A stretch of DNA of 5,338 nucleotides from Armatimonadota bacterium (lineage in GTDB: Bacteria > Armatimonadota > Armatimonadia > Armatimonadales > Armatimonadaceae), in the NCBI GenBank assembly GCA_014381035.1, contig JACMIS010000266.1:1-5338 (forward strand). Reading direction: 5' to 3'. The position numbers were made by a program, and so were the translations under genes. How positions within the stretch are numbered: the first letter of the stretch is position 1; the number at the start of each line of letters is the position of its first letter. Under the pieces are notes generated by a model that did not search any database, was not told the DNA's origin, and was given only the letters and a program-made list of their open reading frames with translations. Shown in pieces: positions 1 through 5,338 of this stretch.

Positions 1-191
1 AGGACCTGTCCGACACCGATATCGCAACGATCACCGGGATCATCGCCCGTAGCGGAGGCTTCGAGTTCGCCCGCCGCGAAGCCGAAGCGCACGCCGAGCG
101 TGCGGTACGTTGCCTCGATTCGTTCGCCCCGACGCCGTTCAAGGAAACGCTGGAAAACTTGGCGCGGTACGTCACGGCGCGCGACCGGTAG
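1..191 (+). CDS. Polyprenyl diphosphate synthase, C-terminal end (5' truncated by window)
   Basis: The reading frame starts at base 3 and runs 62 codons to TAG at 189-191. The window edge removes most of the gene. The visible residues match the closing helices of trans-isoprenyl (octaprenyl/heptaprenyl) diphosphate synthases. They show a GGFEFARREA segment (family pattern: small residue, G, hydrophobic, xxA/TRxxA), an alanine-rich helix with HAERAVRCL, a short loop APTPFKE, and the final helix LENLARYVTARDR. IspB-type enzymes also end in a helix closing with R-D-R or similar. These cytoplasmic or membrane-associated enzymes add isopentenyl units to an allylic diphosphate to make the side chain of a respiratory quinone or a carrier lipid. 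The two Asp-rich metal sites lie upstream, outside the window, so chain length and activity cannot be judged. Family assignment is fairly sure; product length is not. Confidence 0.8.
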   Translation, partial: DLSDTDIATITGIIARSGGFEFARREAEAHAERAVRCLDSFAPTPFKETLENLARYVTARDR

Positions 192-240
192 CAGTCTGGG
201 GTTCGCGCCATTAGTTGATGAGACTGTGGGACGCAAGCGA

Positions 241-261
241 CCACTAGTGTTTCACCAGTGG
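241..261 (+). terminator. Possible terminator hairpin behind the polyprenyl synthase
   Basis: CCACTAGTG (241-249), loop TTT, CACCAGTGG (253-261). The 9-bp stem has one A-C mismatch. It lies 49 nt after the synthase stop codon. No T-run follows it, so at best it is a weak or factor-assisted terminator or an RNA 3'-end stabiliser. Confidence 0.25.
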
Positions 262-680
262 CTGCATCAACACGAGCCGCCTCTTTTTCGAGAAACAAGT
301 CGCGCCGCTCTCGCAAGTTCACCAAGTGGCGACGCTCGGTTCGCGCTCGCGCGGCGATTCGCCGGGTGTGTCGCCCGTCATAACCACCGCCCCCTATGCC
401 CGCGATCCGCACGATTTGCCTCTGCATGTTGATCCGAACGGCTTGGTGCCGGTTGTGTAGTTACTAGGAGCGATAAAGCCGAACCGTCACGACCCCTCGG
501 CTAGGCGTCGGAGGAGGCGATTCTAAAAAGCATGTCTTTTCCAAGCCGACACTTGCACTGACAACGACGTTGTCTACCTTACCGTAACGAGCAGATGTAG
601 GACTGCCGCCCCCCCGCAGGGGCAAGAAAATTACTTCCTGAAGTGAGCGGCGTACACGGCGGCTGCGATGGGTGGGTAAA

Positions 681-704
681 CTCACCCCCGTGTGCGGGGG
701 TGAG
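681..704 (-). terminator. Strong hairpin after the propeller gene, probable terminator
   Basis: CTCACCCCCG (681-690), loop TGTG, CGGGGGTGAG (695-704) is a perfect 10-bp G+C-rich inverted repeat with a 4-nt loop. On the minus strand it begins 14 nt after the TAG of the PEP-CTERM gene and is followed by TTTACCC. Position and stability fit the end of that transcript. The T-run is only three bases, so intrinsic termination may be inefficient. Bases 671-677 (GGTGGGT) can also pair with part of the stem and offer a minor alternative fold. Confidence 0.5.
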
Positions 705-718
705 TACCGTAGTAGATA

Positions 719-1597
719 CTACTTCCGTCGCCGAATAATGCCCCAACCAACTATCCCCAGACAAACGAACGAAACCGTGGATGCTTCCGGTACAACGGTG
801 GGCGCGAAGCCGACGCCGAACGGGCCGTTTAGCCCGGTGGCGAAAGGCGTGACAACACCGCCGGGGCTAACTTTGCTGACAGAACCACCCAAGTAATTCG
901 CGACATACATTGTTCCCGTGCCGTCGAAGGCTAATCCGGCGGGGAAATTGAATCCAGTCGCGAACACGGATACCATACCACTCATTGTGATTTTCGTTAT
1001 GTTGTTGTCCGTGACGTTTGTCGCGTAAAGGTCGCCGCCACTACCGAACGCTAAAGCGGAAACGCCCGCGACGCCTGTGGCGAATTCGCTCACCACACCT
1101 AAAGGGGTGACCCGCTTGATAGTGTTAGTGTTGGCTTCCGAAACGTACAGGTCTCCGTCGGAGCCAAACGCGATCCCTACCGGAACAGCGAATCCACCCA
1201 CGAACTCGGTCCGAATACCGCCCGGCGTGATTCGGCTAACATTATTGTCTATGCCGCTCGCTGCGTATAAATCGCCATTAGTACCGAACGCCAAGGCGTG
1301 TGGGTCGGCGATTCCGCTAAAGAAGGTGCTGACAACCCCGGTCGGAGTCACGCGCACTATCGAACTGTCCACGGGATCGGATGCGTACAGGTCGCCGTTC
1401 GGGGCAAAGGTAAGACGGGTCGGAACTCCGACACCGGTAGCGAGAGTAGAAATCACTCCCTCCGATGTGACGGTGCGGATCGTGCCATTCGTGAAGTCTG
1501 AGGCGAAGTCGGAGACGTATAGCGTTTGCGCGAAAGCGCACGAGCCGACAGAGGCAACTGCGAGCAGCGCCGTAACAAGACAGAAAGTATTTTTCAA
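719..1597 (-). CDS. PEP-CTERM sorted, secreted six-bladed beta-propeller (NHL/SMP-30-like repeats)
   Basis: From TTG at 1597 the product is 292 residues. Residues 1-23 form a classical Sec signal peptide: MK at the start, a hydrophobic core CLVTALLAVASVG, and a cleavage site AFA|Q. Residues 56-255 are five consecutive 40-residue repeats of the form PxxLAFGxxGDLYVxxxxxN, then I-x-R/K-V/I-TPxGVVSxFATG. A partial first repeat at 25-55 and a final strand at 256-266 would close a six-bladed propeller of the NHL/SMP-30/strictosidine-synthase-like kind. Residues 269-292 are a PEP-CTERM signal: VPEAS, a hydrophobic helix, then RRRK. In known systems exosortase cleaves such tails during export to the outer surface or exopolysaccharide matrix. 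No exosortase gene is in view, and ligand and activity are unknown. The frame stays open to GTG 1663 and ATG 1651, but those starts bury the signal peptide and lack a well-spaced ribosome site. The gene is divergent from the secreted paralog pair. Confidence 0.85.
   Translation of the reverse strand: MKNTFCLVTALLAVASVGSCAFAQTLYVSDFASDFTNGTIRTVTSEGVISTLATGVGVPTRLTFAPNGDLYASDPVDSSIVRVTPTGVVSTFFSGIADPHALAFGTNGDLYAASGIDNNVSRITPGGIRTEFVGGFAVPVGIAFGSDGDLYVSEANTNTIKRVTPLGVVSEFATGVAGVSALAFGSGGDLYATNVTDNNITKITMSGMVSVFATGFNFPAGLAFDGTGTMYVANYLGGSVSKVSPGGVVTPFATGLNGPFGVGFAPTVVPEASTVSFVCLGIVGWGIIRRRK
833..1432 (-). repeat. Five in-register 120-nt repeats encoding propeller blades
   Basis: Codons 56-255 of the propeller gene fall into five units of exactly 40 codons with no insertion or deletion. 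The DNA of the GDLYA/V core and the flanking LAFG codons is visibly similar between units, for example the recurring plus-strand words tacaggtcgccg, taaaggtcgccg and tacaggtctccg. Other positions have diverged. This suggests internal duplication followed by drift, with blade length held constant. Confidence 0.8.
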
Positions 1598-1603
1598 AAG
1601 CGT

Positions 1604-1608
1604 CCTCC
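1604..1608 (-). promoter_or_regulatory. Ribosome binding site fixing the TTG start
   Basis: Minus-strand GGAGG, followed by six bases (ACGCTT), then TTG AAA AAT. This is ideal Shine-Dalgarno spacing and places the signal peptide at the very N terminus. The only comparable purine run upstream, GAGAGGGG near 1665-1672, sits about 1 nt from GTG 1663 and 13 nt from ATG 1651, both poor spacings. Confidence 0.8.
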
Positions 1609-1674
1609 AAAACGGTGTCAAAGGGATCGCGTTATCAAAGAGGTTTCCCATAAATCGATACACGCCCCTCTCAT

Positions 1675-1705
1675 ATTATCGCAAATAAAATGCAATTACG
1701 TTGAA
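1675..1705 (-). promoter_or_regulatory. Candidate promoter of the propeller gene
   Basis: On the minus strand, TTCAAC (1705-1700), a 19-nt spacer and GATAAT (1680-1675) resemble a sigma70-type promoter. The -10 matches 5 of 6 consensus positions, but the -35 is weak and the spacing long. A start near 1667 would give an approximately 70-nt leader to TTG 1597 and would leave GTG 1663 almost leaderless, which fits the TTG start. Confidence 0.3.
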
Positions 1706-1718
1706 AATGAATTGCATT
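1689..1718. promoter_or_regulatory. Inverted repeat, possible operator between divergent genes
   Basis: AATGCAATT (1689-1697) and AATTGCATT (1710-1718) are perfect 9-bp inverted half-sites separated by 12 nt. The centre-to-centre distance is 21 nt, two helical turns, as expected for a dimeric DNA-binding protein. The repeat covers the spacer of the right-facing candidate promoter and overlaps the left-facing one, so one regulator could act on both genes. The regulator family is unknown. Confidence 0.45.
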
Positions 1719-1730
1719 AAATGATACTAT
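1701..1730 (+). promoter_or_regulatory. Candidate sigma70-type promoter for the secreted paralog pair
   Basis: TTGAAA (1701-1706), 18 nt, TACTAT (1725-1730). The -35 matches 5 of 6 and the -10 matches 4 of 6 consensus positions, in AT-rich sequence followed by TTTTT. The predicted start near 1737 gives a leader of about 300 nt. The same hexamer layout occurs ahead of the second paralog at 4627-4656. Confidence 0.45.
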
Positions 1731-1818
1731 TTTTCGAGAGATCTATTCCTGCACGCTATCAATACTGTGTCACGCCGTTGAACCAAGTCTGTCTTTCGCA
1801 ACACTGCAACGCCTGTCG

Positions 1819-1838
1819 AATGCGACCGGGCATTTTTT
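1819..1838 (+). terminator. Weak hairpin with T6 tract in the leader
   Basis: AATGC (1819-1823), loop GACCGG, GCATT (1830-1834), with T residues running 1833-1838. The 5-bp stem partly consumes the T-run. It could end a roughly 100-nt transcript started near 1737, or be chance. Confidence 0.2.
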
Positions 1839-1992
1839 GATGAACTCTCGTTCAACACTGTCTTTTGTGTCCTCGCAGTACTGCCGCGACGAGCCACCAT
1901 TTCTGCCGTTCCTGATAATGTATGCGGGTACGATATGCCGGTCGCGTTGGAGAATGCAAGCTGCCCCGACAGACTGTCGCGACGGGTTTACG

Positions 1993-2029
1993 GCGCGGGC
2001 GTAACCAAACGCCCGCGCGGTGCGTTTTT
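1993..2029 (+). terminator. G+C-rich hairpin plus T5 abutting the next gene: terminator or attenuator
   Basis: GCGCGGGCGT (1993-2002), loop AACCAA, ACGCCCGCGC (2009-2018) is a perfect 10-bp stem. It is followed by GGTGCG and then TTTTT (2025-2029). The T-run is six bases off the stem base, but ACG (1990-1992 region) can pair with CGT next to it across a bulge. The structure ends six bases before GTG 2036, where a ribosome site would be expected. It may terminate leader transcription (attenuation), or end an upstream short RNA. If translation began at 1922 it would lie inside coding sequence. Confidence 0.45.
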
Positions 2030-2035
2030 ACCTCC

Positions 2036-4630
2036 GTGCCCATCTATCTATCGTTGCTCTTGTTTCTCGTTGCTACCGGCGCATTCGCGCAAACGCCCGA
2101 TCCGGCAATGCCCAATATTTCGGCGGCGGACCTTCTTCTCGACCGGCTTACCCGCCCCGGAAGTCGCTCGTTACTCGTTATCGATCCTTTTCAGGCGAGC
2201 GCGTTGATGCCGCCGAGCATGCTGGATGATCCAGAAGTTTGGAAGGAATGGAACACCCGGTTTCAGACGCGGCGTTTCGGCGCACTGACCGTCATTGCGC
2301 CCGGTAAAACCAGCGTGTATAACACCCGTCTGCGCCCCGTATCACCGGCGGATCAGGAACTCTACGCCGACGAGTACGACCTGCGGCATGCGTTACTCGC
2401 AACGTTCACGAAATCCCAGTGGCAAAAAGCGGCGTCTCCGCGTGGCGTCGGCTATGGCGACTTCGACCGTGCGCAGGAAAAACTGTGGGAGCGTGTTTTG
2501 CCGCAACCGTTCGCTTACAAGCGGCGTCCGGCGAGCGGCGAGGAGGGTCTGCGCCGTTTGAGCGACGACGAGCGACGCGCTGTTCGGTTCCGCCTCAAGC
2601 TCGTCTCCTGGGTCAGCGCGAAGTTCGTGCAGGATGGAACGCCAGGGCGGTTTCTGAACGGCAAGCAGTATCCGTTTAAAGGCAATCTAGATCGCGCCAC
2701 TGTCCTCGGGCCAGACGCCCCAGAAATCGTCGCGGACGCGCCACACCCGAAAAAACATGAACGTTCCGACGAAGAGGGCGAGTGGAAGTACGGGCAGCTG
2801 GTGGTCGCTAAAGCACCGCATCGCCCGAAACCCGCCGACATACGCCTCGCTTCACTGAAGGGAACGGTATCGCTGGCTCCGTCCGACGAGAAGACACCGC
2901 TCACTGTGGGAGAAACCGTGGAGCGGATACGAAAGGCAACGGGCACGGAAATTTATGTGCACAAGCGGTTAGCCGGTTTCGTGGTGAAGGGCGCGGCGCT
3001 TGCGGACGGCGCGAACTACCCGGCGGGCAATGTCCTGGCAGCGATCGCATTCGCGGCGGAAGGCACGGTGCGTTCTTTGCCTACTTCGGAATCGGACGAC
3101 ACGCCACTCTACCTATTGACCCGCGACCGCGAACCGTTGGCGCGGCAGGTCGCCCGGATCTCGGAATGGTTGAGTCCGTTGAAGGACCGAGCGGGAGACA
3201 ACTACGAACGGGCGAACAAAAAGATCACAGCGCAAAACCCTCTGCCGCTCCTGCGGTTCGACGCCGACGATTCTTTCGCGTTCCCGGCGGCATGGCGCGA
3301 CCGTCTGAACGCCGCGATTAGCGCCGACACCCTACAGAAAAACAATGACGGTTTCGAGATCAGACGGGATGAACTCAGCGGCGAACAGCAACGTATTATC
3401 GCGGCGAGCGTGAAGCAAAGGAATGACTTGTTCACCCATGAGGAGGGGGACTATCGGATTTCCGCCGACCGCCTGTGGATGTCGTGTTCGGTGCAGATCG
3501 TTTATCAGGTGCCGGGCGATCCGTACCTGGGCGGGGAAATCGGCGACCGCCATCTGACATTCTATAGGAACTGGTTGCCTGCGCTTGCGAAAATCGTCGA
3601 GAACGTTCCCGCGTCGCCTGCCGGTCGCGCCGTCTTGCTTTCGGCGAATAGTCCGGATGAGGCAAAGCAGGCGGTGGCTCTTTGTAAAACGGCGAAGGCG
3701 TCTGCCGTGTGGCTACGGACGGATAACCCGGAAGTGCTGACGGCTGCGACACGCGACGCGGGGGCAGGCTTGCCGGTACTCGCCTGTCTGTCGTTGACGG
3801 ACGGCACGAATGCCCCGGCGAACTCGCCCCGTGACGAGAACCTGTTCGGCGAAACCATCCCCTCGCTCCTCGTTCCGGATGATCGCAGGGTGCTCACGTG
3901 GGAGAATCGACGGCTCTTGTATGTCGCCGCTGTGCCGGGTATTGCCGGGGTTGTTTTTGAGAATATACTTCCCCCGGGATACCGCGGTGCACGGGCGGAT
4001 AAGAGGGAACTGAACACGTGGACCGGTGAAACCGATGACACGTTTAGTGGCGAATATTCTCAGTGGGTGCAGTGGGGATACCCGCCCGCGCACCGACGCG
4101 GCTTTTTGCGCGAACACGGAGTCGACCCAGCTGATCTTGTTGTCGAGGAGTACACCGGGATCGCCGAAGTCGACAACAAGAATCAAGCCTTCGGCAGAGA
4201 CGAGGCGCTGTGGAAGGCCTGGCTAAACGGGAAGCGGGGGCGGGTCATTTCCCTGCTGAAAGCCGCACGGGTCGCGACCGGAAAATTGCCAGTTTTCCTG
4301 GAGGGACAGACCGAGTTCCGGAGCAGGGCGGCGGATCGTTTCGATACGGTGCGGTGGTACGCGCCCTGGAAACCGAACGCCGAGCCGCCGCTCATCGATC
4401 TGTACGGCGGTGGATGGAACGTTGCTCTGCCCGTCCCGGATGTAAAAAGCGGCACCTATCTTGCTGTATCCAGCAGTGAGACACTCACCCCCGCATCAGA
4501 AATCACGGAGCGCACGAAACGCGGCGAGACACCGGGTCTGACGGTAATCGATTGGTCGCACCGAACGCTCGCGGAAGTCGAAGCCGAACTGAAAGCGCGG
4601 CCGTCGGCGACGCCACCGACCGCCTCTTGA
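2036..4630 (+). CDS. Large secreted protein: STN-like domain plus C-terminal GHL/DUF187-like TIM-barrel region
   Basis: From GTG 2036 the product is 864 residues. Residues 1-18 form a signal peptide (hydrophobic LSLLLFLVATGAFA, cleavage AFA|Q). Residues about 40-230 are a domain shared with the next gene, marked by QWQKAASPRGVG near 129-140. Residues about 273-364 (GTVSLAP, ETVERIRKATGTEIYVHKR, VLAAIAFAAEGTVRSL, LYLLTRD) have the pattern of an STN (secretin/TonB short N-terminal) domain. Residues about 530-800 resemble a TIM barrel of family 10-like hydrolases: alternating strands (AVLLSANS, ASAVWLRTD, LPVLACLSL, GIAGVVFENILPPGY), then WGYPPAHRRGFLREHGVDP at 680-698, then LPVFLEGQTEF. Acidic candidates at strand ends are E642, E704/E705 and E756. 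If active, it would act on a polysaccharide outside the cytoplasm; substrate unknown. The start is uncertain: there is no Shine-Dalgarno, the signal lacks an N-terminal positive charge, and ATG 1922 is in frame. The domain calls are pattern-based. Confidence 0.75.
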   Translation: MPIYLSLLLFLVATGAFAQTPDPAMPNISAADLLLDRLTRPGSRSLLVIDPFQASALMPPSMLDDPEVWKEWNTRFQTRRFGALTVIAPGKTSVYNTRLRPVSPADQELYADEYDLRHALLATFTKSQWQKAASPRGVGYGDFDRAQEKLWERVLPQPFAYKRRPASGEEGLRRLSDDERRAVRFRLKLVSWVSAKFVQDGTPGRFLNGKQYPFKGNLDRATVLGPDAPEIVADAPHPKKHERSDEEGEWKYGQLVVAKAPHRPKPADIRLASLKGTVSLAPSDEKTPLTVGETVERIRKATGTEIYVHKRLAGFVVKGAALADGANYPAGNVLAAIAFAAEGTVRSLPTSESDDTPLYLLTRDREPLARQVARISEWLSPLKDRAGDNYERANKKITAQNPLPLLRFDADDSFAFPAAWRDRLNAAISADTLQKNNDGFEIRRDELSGEQQRIIAASVKQRNDLFTHEEGDYRISADRLWMSCSVQIVYQVPGDPYLGGEIGDRHLTFYRNWLPALAKIVENVPASPAGRAVLLSANSPDEAKQAVALCKTAKASAVWLRTDNPEVLTAATRDAGAGLPVLACLSLTDGTNAPANSPRDENLFGETIPSLLVPDDRRVLTWENRRLLYVAAVPGIAGVVFENILPPGYRGARADKRELNTWTGETDDTFSGEYSQWVQWGYPPAHRRGFLREHGVDPADLVVEEYTGIAEVDNKNQAFGRDEALWKAWLNGKRGRVISLLKAARVATGKLPVFLEGQTEFRSRAADRFDTVRWYAPWKPNAEPPLIDLYGGGWNVALPVPDVKSGTYLAVSSSETLTPASEITERTKRGETPGLTVIDWSHRTLAEVEAELKARPSATPPTAS

Positions 4631-4656
4631 AACCTTTTCCCGCGAAACGGTACCAT
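4627..4656 (+). promoter_or_regulatory. Candidate promoter for the second secreted paralog
   Basis: TTGAAA (4627-4632) overlaps the TGA stop of the preceding gene. After 18 nt comes TACCAT (4651-4656). This matches the layout of the promoter at 1701-1730, differing at one -10 base. A start near 4663 would give a leader of about 30 nt to ATG 4694. The 63-nt gap also permits co-transcription with the upstream gene. Confidence 0.35.
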
Positions 4657-4693
4657 AGGTGAACAGTCGCCCGCTGTGTCGGGTCCGCCGCGT

Positions 4694-5338
4694 ATGAATC
4701 GTCTCGCTTTTTTCTGCTTGCTACTCGTGTTGTTCATCAGTCCTGCCCGCGCACAGGAAACCGCGCCCGTTGCAAAGCCGGCAGCGAAATCCGACCCGAC
4801 GTTCGCTCAACATCCCGCTTCGTTATGGAACCCGAGTCGGGGATTGTTATTGGCGGTGTGTCCTGCGGACAAGGCGGACCGTCTGCTGGGAATCGAGGAA
4901 CGGTCAGCAGGGACGCTATCGGATTGGCTCGCGGAATCTCGAAACCGTTCGGGTGTGTTCGGCGAACTGTCCGCCATCAACGACGCCCGGCGGAGTCTGG
5001 ATATGACCCGACCCGAACCCTCCGCCGGGGACTTCGCCTGGGAGAGTGCCGCGAGTGATACGTCCCTTTTTCTGGCGTCGCTCACGTACCCGCAGTGGCA
5101 AAAAATGGCGTCCCCGAACGGTCTGGGCAGACCCGATCTGAAAAAGGGAGGGCAACTCAGCCCGGCAACGCCGGTCGCTTCCCGCGCCCGGCAGAGGGGG
5201 ATTGAGAGCGGGGCGGTTGTCATAGCGCAACGGATACTTGGCGTAACTTTTTTGTTGCCCGTGCGTCTTGATAGCAAGAGCAATGTACCGTTCGCGGCGG
5301 GGGAACGGAAGCAAGGCGAATGTAAGGAAACCAAACTA
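4694..5338 (+). CDS. Secreted protein, diverged tandem paralog of the preceding gene (3' truncated by window)
   Basis: ATG 4694 opens a frame of 215 codons that is still open at the window edge. Residues 1-20 form a clear Sec signal peptide (MNR, then FFCLLLVLFIS, cleavage ARA|Q), so the start is sound although no Shine-Dalgarno is visible. A Pro/Ala/Lys-rich linker follows. Residues about 47-145 align along their length with the N-terminal domain of the upstream protein: SRGLLL against SRSLLV, VFGELSAI against RFGALTVI, a D-rich stretch before an LA-(S/T)-(L/F)-T helix, and PQWQKMASPNGLG (133-145) against SQWQKAASPRGVG. Residues near 180-192 (ILGVTFLLPVRLD) may match VRFRLKL there. I recognise no established family for this domain. 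Whether the missing part also carries STN-like and barrel regions cannot be seen. Tandem orientation suggests related or cooperating exported products. Confidence 0.8.
   Translation, partial: MNRLAFFCLLLVLFISPARAQETAPVAKPAAKSDPTFAQHPASLWNPSRGLLLAVCPADKADRLLGIEERSAGTLSDWLAESRNRSGVFGELSAINDARRSLDMTRPEPSAGDFAWESAASDTSLFLASLTYPQWQKMASPNGLGRPDLKKGGQLSPATPVASRARQRGIESGAVVIAQRILGVTFLLPVRLDSKSNVPFAAGERKQGECKETKL

Larger units (their letters stand above)
192..718. other. Intergenic region without a convincing gene
   Basis: This is the gap between the synthase stop and the stop of the convergent propeller gene. It holds the hairpin at 241-261 and the strong hairpin at 681-704. A 6-bp inverted repeat (CAGTCT at 192-197, AGACTG at 221-226) lies just behind the synthase. 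Short open frames exist on both strands, but none has a ribosome binding site or recognisable motif. One stop-free plus-strand stretch (248-457, TAG at 458-460) reads like protein near its end (DPHDLPLHVDPNGLVPVV), but it has no start and is best treated as a possible decayed remnant. I see no tRNA, rRNA, CRISPR or insertion-sequence ends. The C7 run at 609-615 next to GCAGGGG could fold weakly. Confidence 0.6.
1598..2035. other. Divergent intergenic / leader region
   Basis: This region separates the left-facing propeller gene from the right-facing secreted-protein gene. Bases 1670-1735 are clearly AT-rich against the surrounding GC-rich sequence and carry the inverted repeat and both candidate promoters. 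A transcript starting near 1737 would have an approximately 300-nt leader containing a weak hairpin with T6 (1819-1838), a 5-bp hairpin CGACA-GAC-TGTCG near 1968-1980, and the strong hairpin with T5 at 1993-2029. I recognise no riboswitch or known small RNA. An ATG at 1922 is in frame with the downstream gene, but it has no ribosome site and would add a Cys- and Arg-rich 38-residue extension ahead of the signal peptide. Confidence 0.6.

Noticed and set aside
609..623. C7 run with GCAGGGGC as a terminator
   Set aside because: Only a 4-5 bp stem, slippery pairing register and no T-run on either strand.
464..764. Small minus-strand frames between the synthase and the propeller gene
   Set aside because: They overlap the terminator hairpin, lack ribosome sites, and read as low-complexity Arg/Ser/Gly/Pro text without family resemblance.
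833..1432. Periodic repeats as a CRISPR array
   Set aside because: The period is 120 nt with graded similarity throughout, encodes protein blades, and shows no constant repeat alternating with unique spacers.
1077..1688. 203-codon plus-strand open frame opposite the propeller gene
   Set aside because: It is antisense to the clear signal-peptide/propeller/PEP-CTERM gene. Its apparent repeats (TP.GVTR, YRSP) mirror the 120-nt blade period, and it has no ribosome site.
1737..2029. Known structured RNA (6S, tmRNA, RNase P, SRP or a riboswitch) in the leader
   Set aside because: No conserved core motifs of these RNAs were visible; only isolated hairpins.
2515..4186. Several minus-strand open frames of 73-159 codons
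   Set aside because: All lie within the large secreted-protein gene and are Arg/Ser/Pro-rich, as expected of GC-rich antisense frames.
4807..5334. 175-codon minus-strand open frame at the right edge
   Set aside because: It lies opposite the second secreted paralog, which has a signal peptide and homology to its neighbour; the minus frame has no recognisable motifs.

Overview
The window looks like a chromosomal stretch from a moderately GC-rich, Gram-negative-type bacterium. Three of its four recognisable genes encode exported proteins. One ends in a PEP-CTERM (exosortase) sorting signal. Another joins an STN-like domain to a TIM-barrel region resembling family 10-like glycoside hydrolases (GHL10/DUF187 type). 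Armatimonadota is my first guess, with Planctomycetota or Verrucomicrobiota as alternatives. This is inferred from protein style; no taxonomic marker is present.

Layout: (1) 1-191 (+) is the 3' end of a polyprenyl (octaprenyl-type) diphosphate synthase. (2) 192-718 has no convincing gene. It holds a small mismatched hairpin after the synthase and a perfect 10-bp hairpin that probably ends the gene arriving from the right. (3) 719-1597 (-) is a PEP-CTERM beta-propeller protein. Five of its blades repeat with an exact 40-residue (120-nt) period. Its start is best placed at a TTG behind a clear GGAGG. (4) 1598-2035 is the divergent intergenic region. Its AT-rich core has a 9-bp inverted repeat and candidate promoters facing both ways. 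A G+C-rich hairpin followed by T5 lies directly in front of the next gene. (5) 2036-4630 (+) is a large secreted STN-like plus GHL-like TIM-barrel protein. (6) 4694-5338 (+) is the 5' part of a second secreted protein, cut by the window end, whose N-terminal region is a diverged copy of the one before it.

The last two genes look like a tandem paralog pair read in one direction. They could share a transcript, but the second also has its own candidate promoter with the same layout (TTGAAA, 18 nt, TACYAT) as the promoter ahead of the pair. The propeller gene is divergent and may share an operator with the pair. Nothing here is a convincing new defence, mobile or RNA-guided system. The items most worth checking are the terminator-like hairpin abutting the start of the large gene, the paralog family marked by QWQKxASPxGhG, and the corrected start of the propeller gene.
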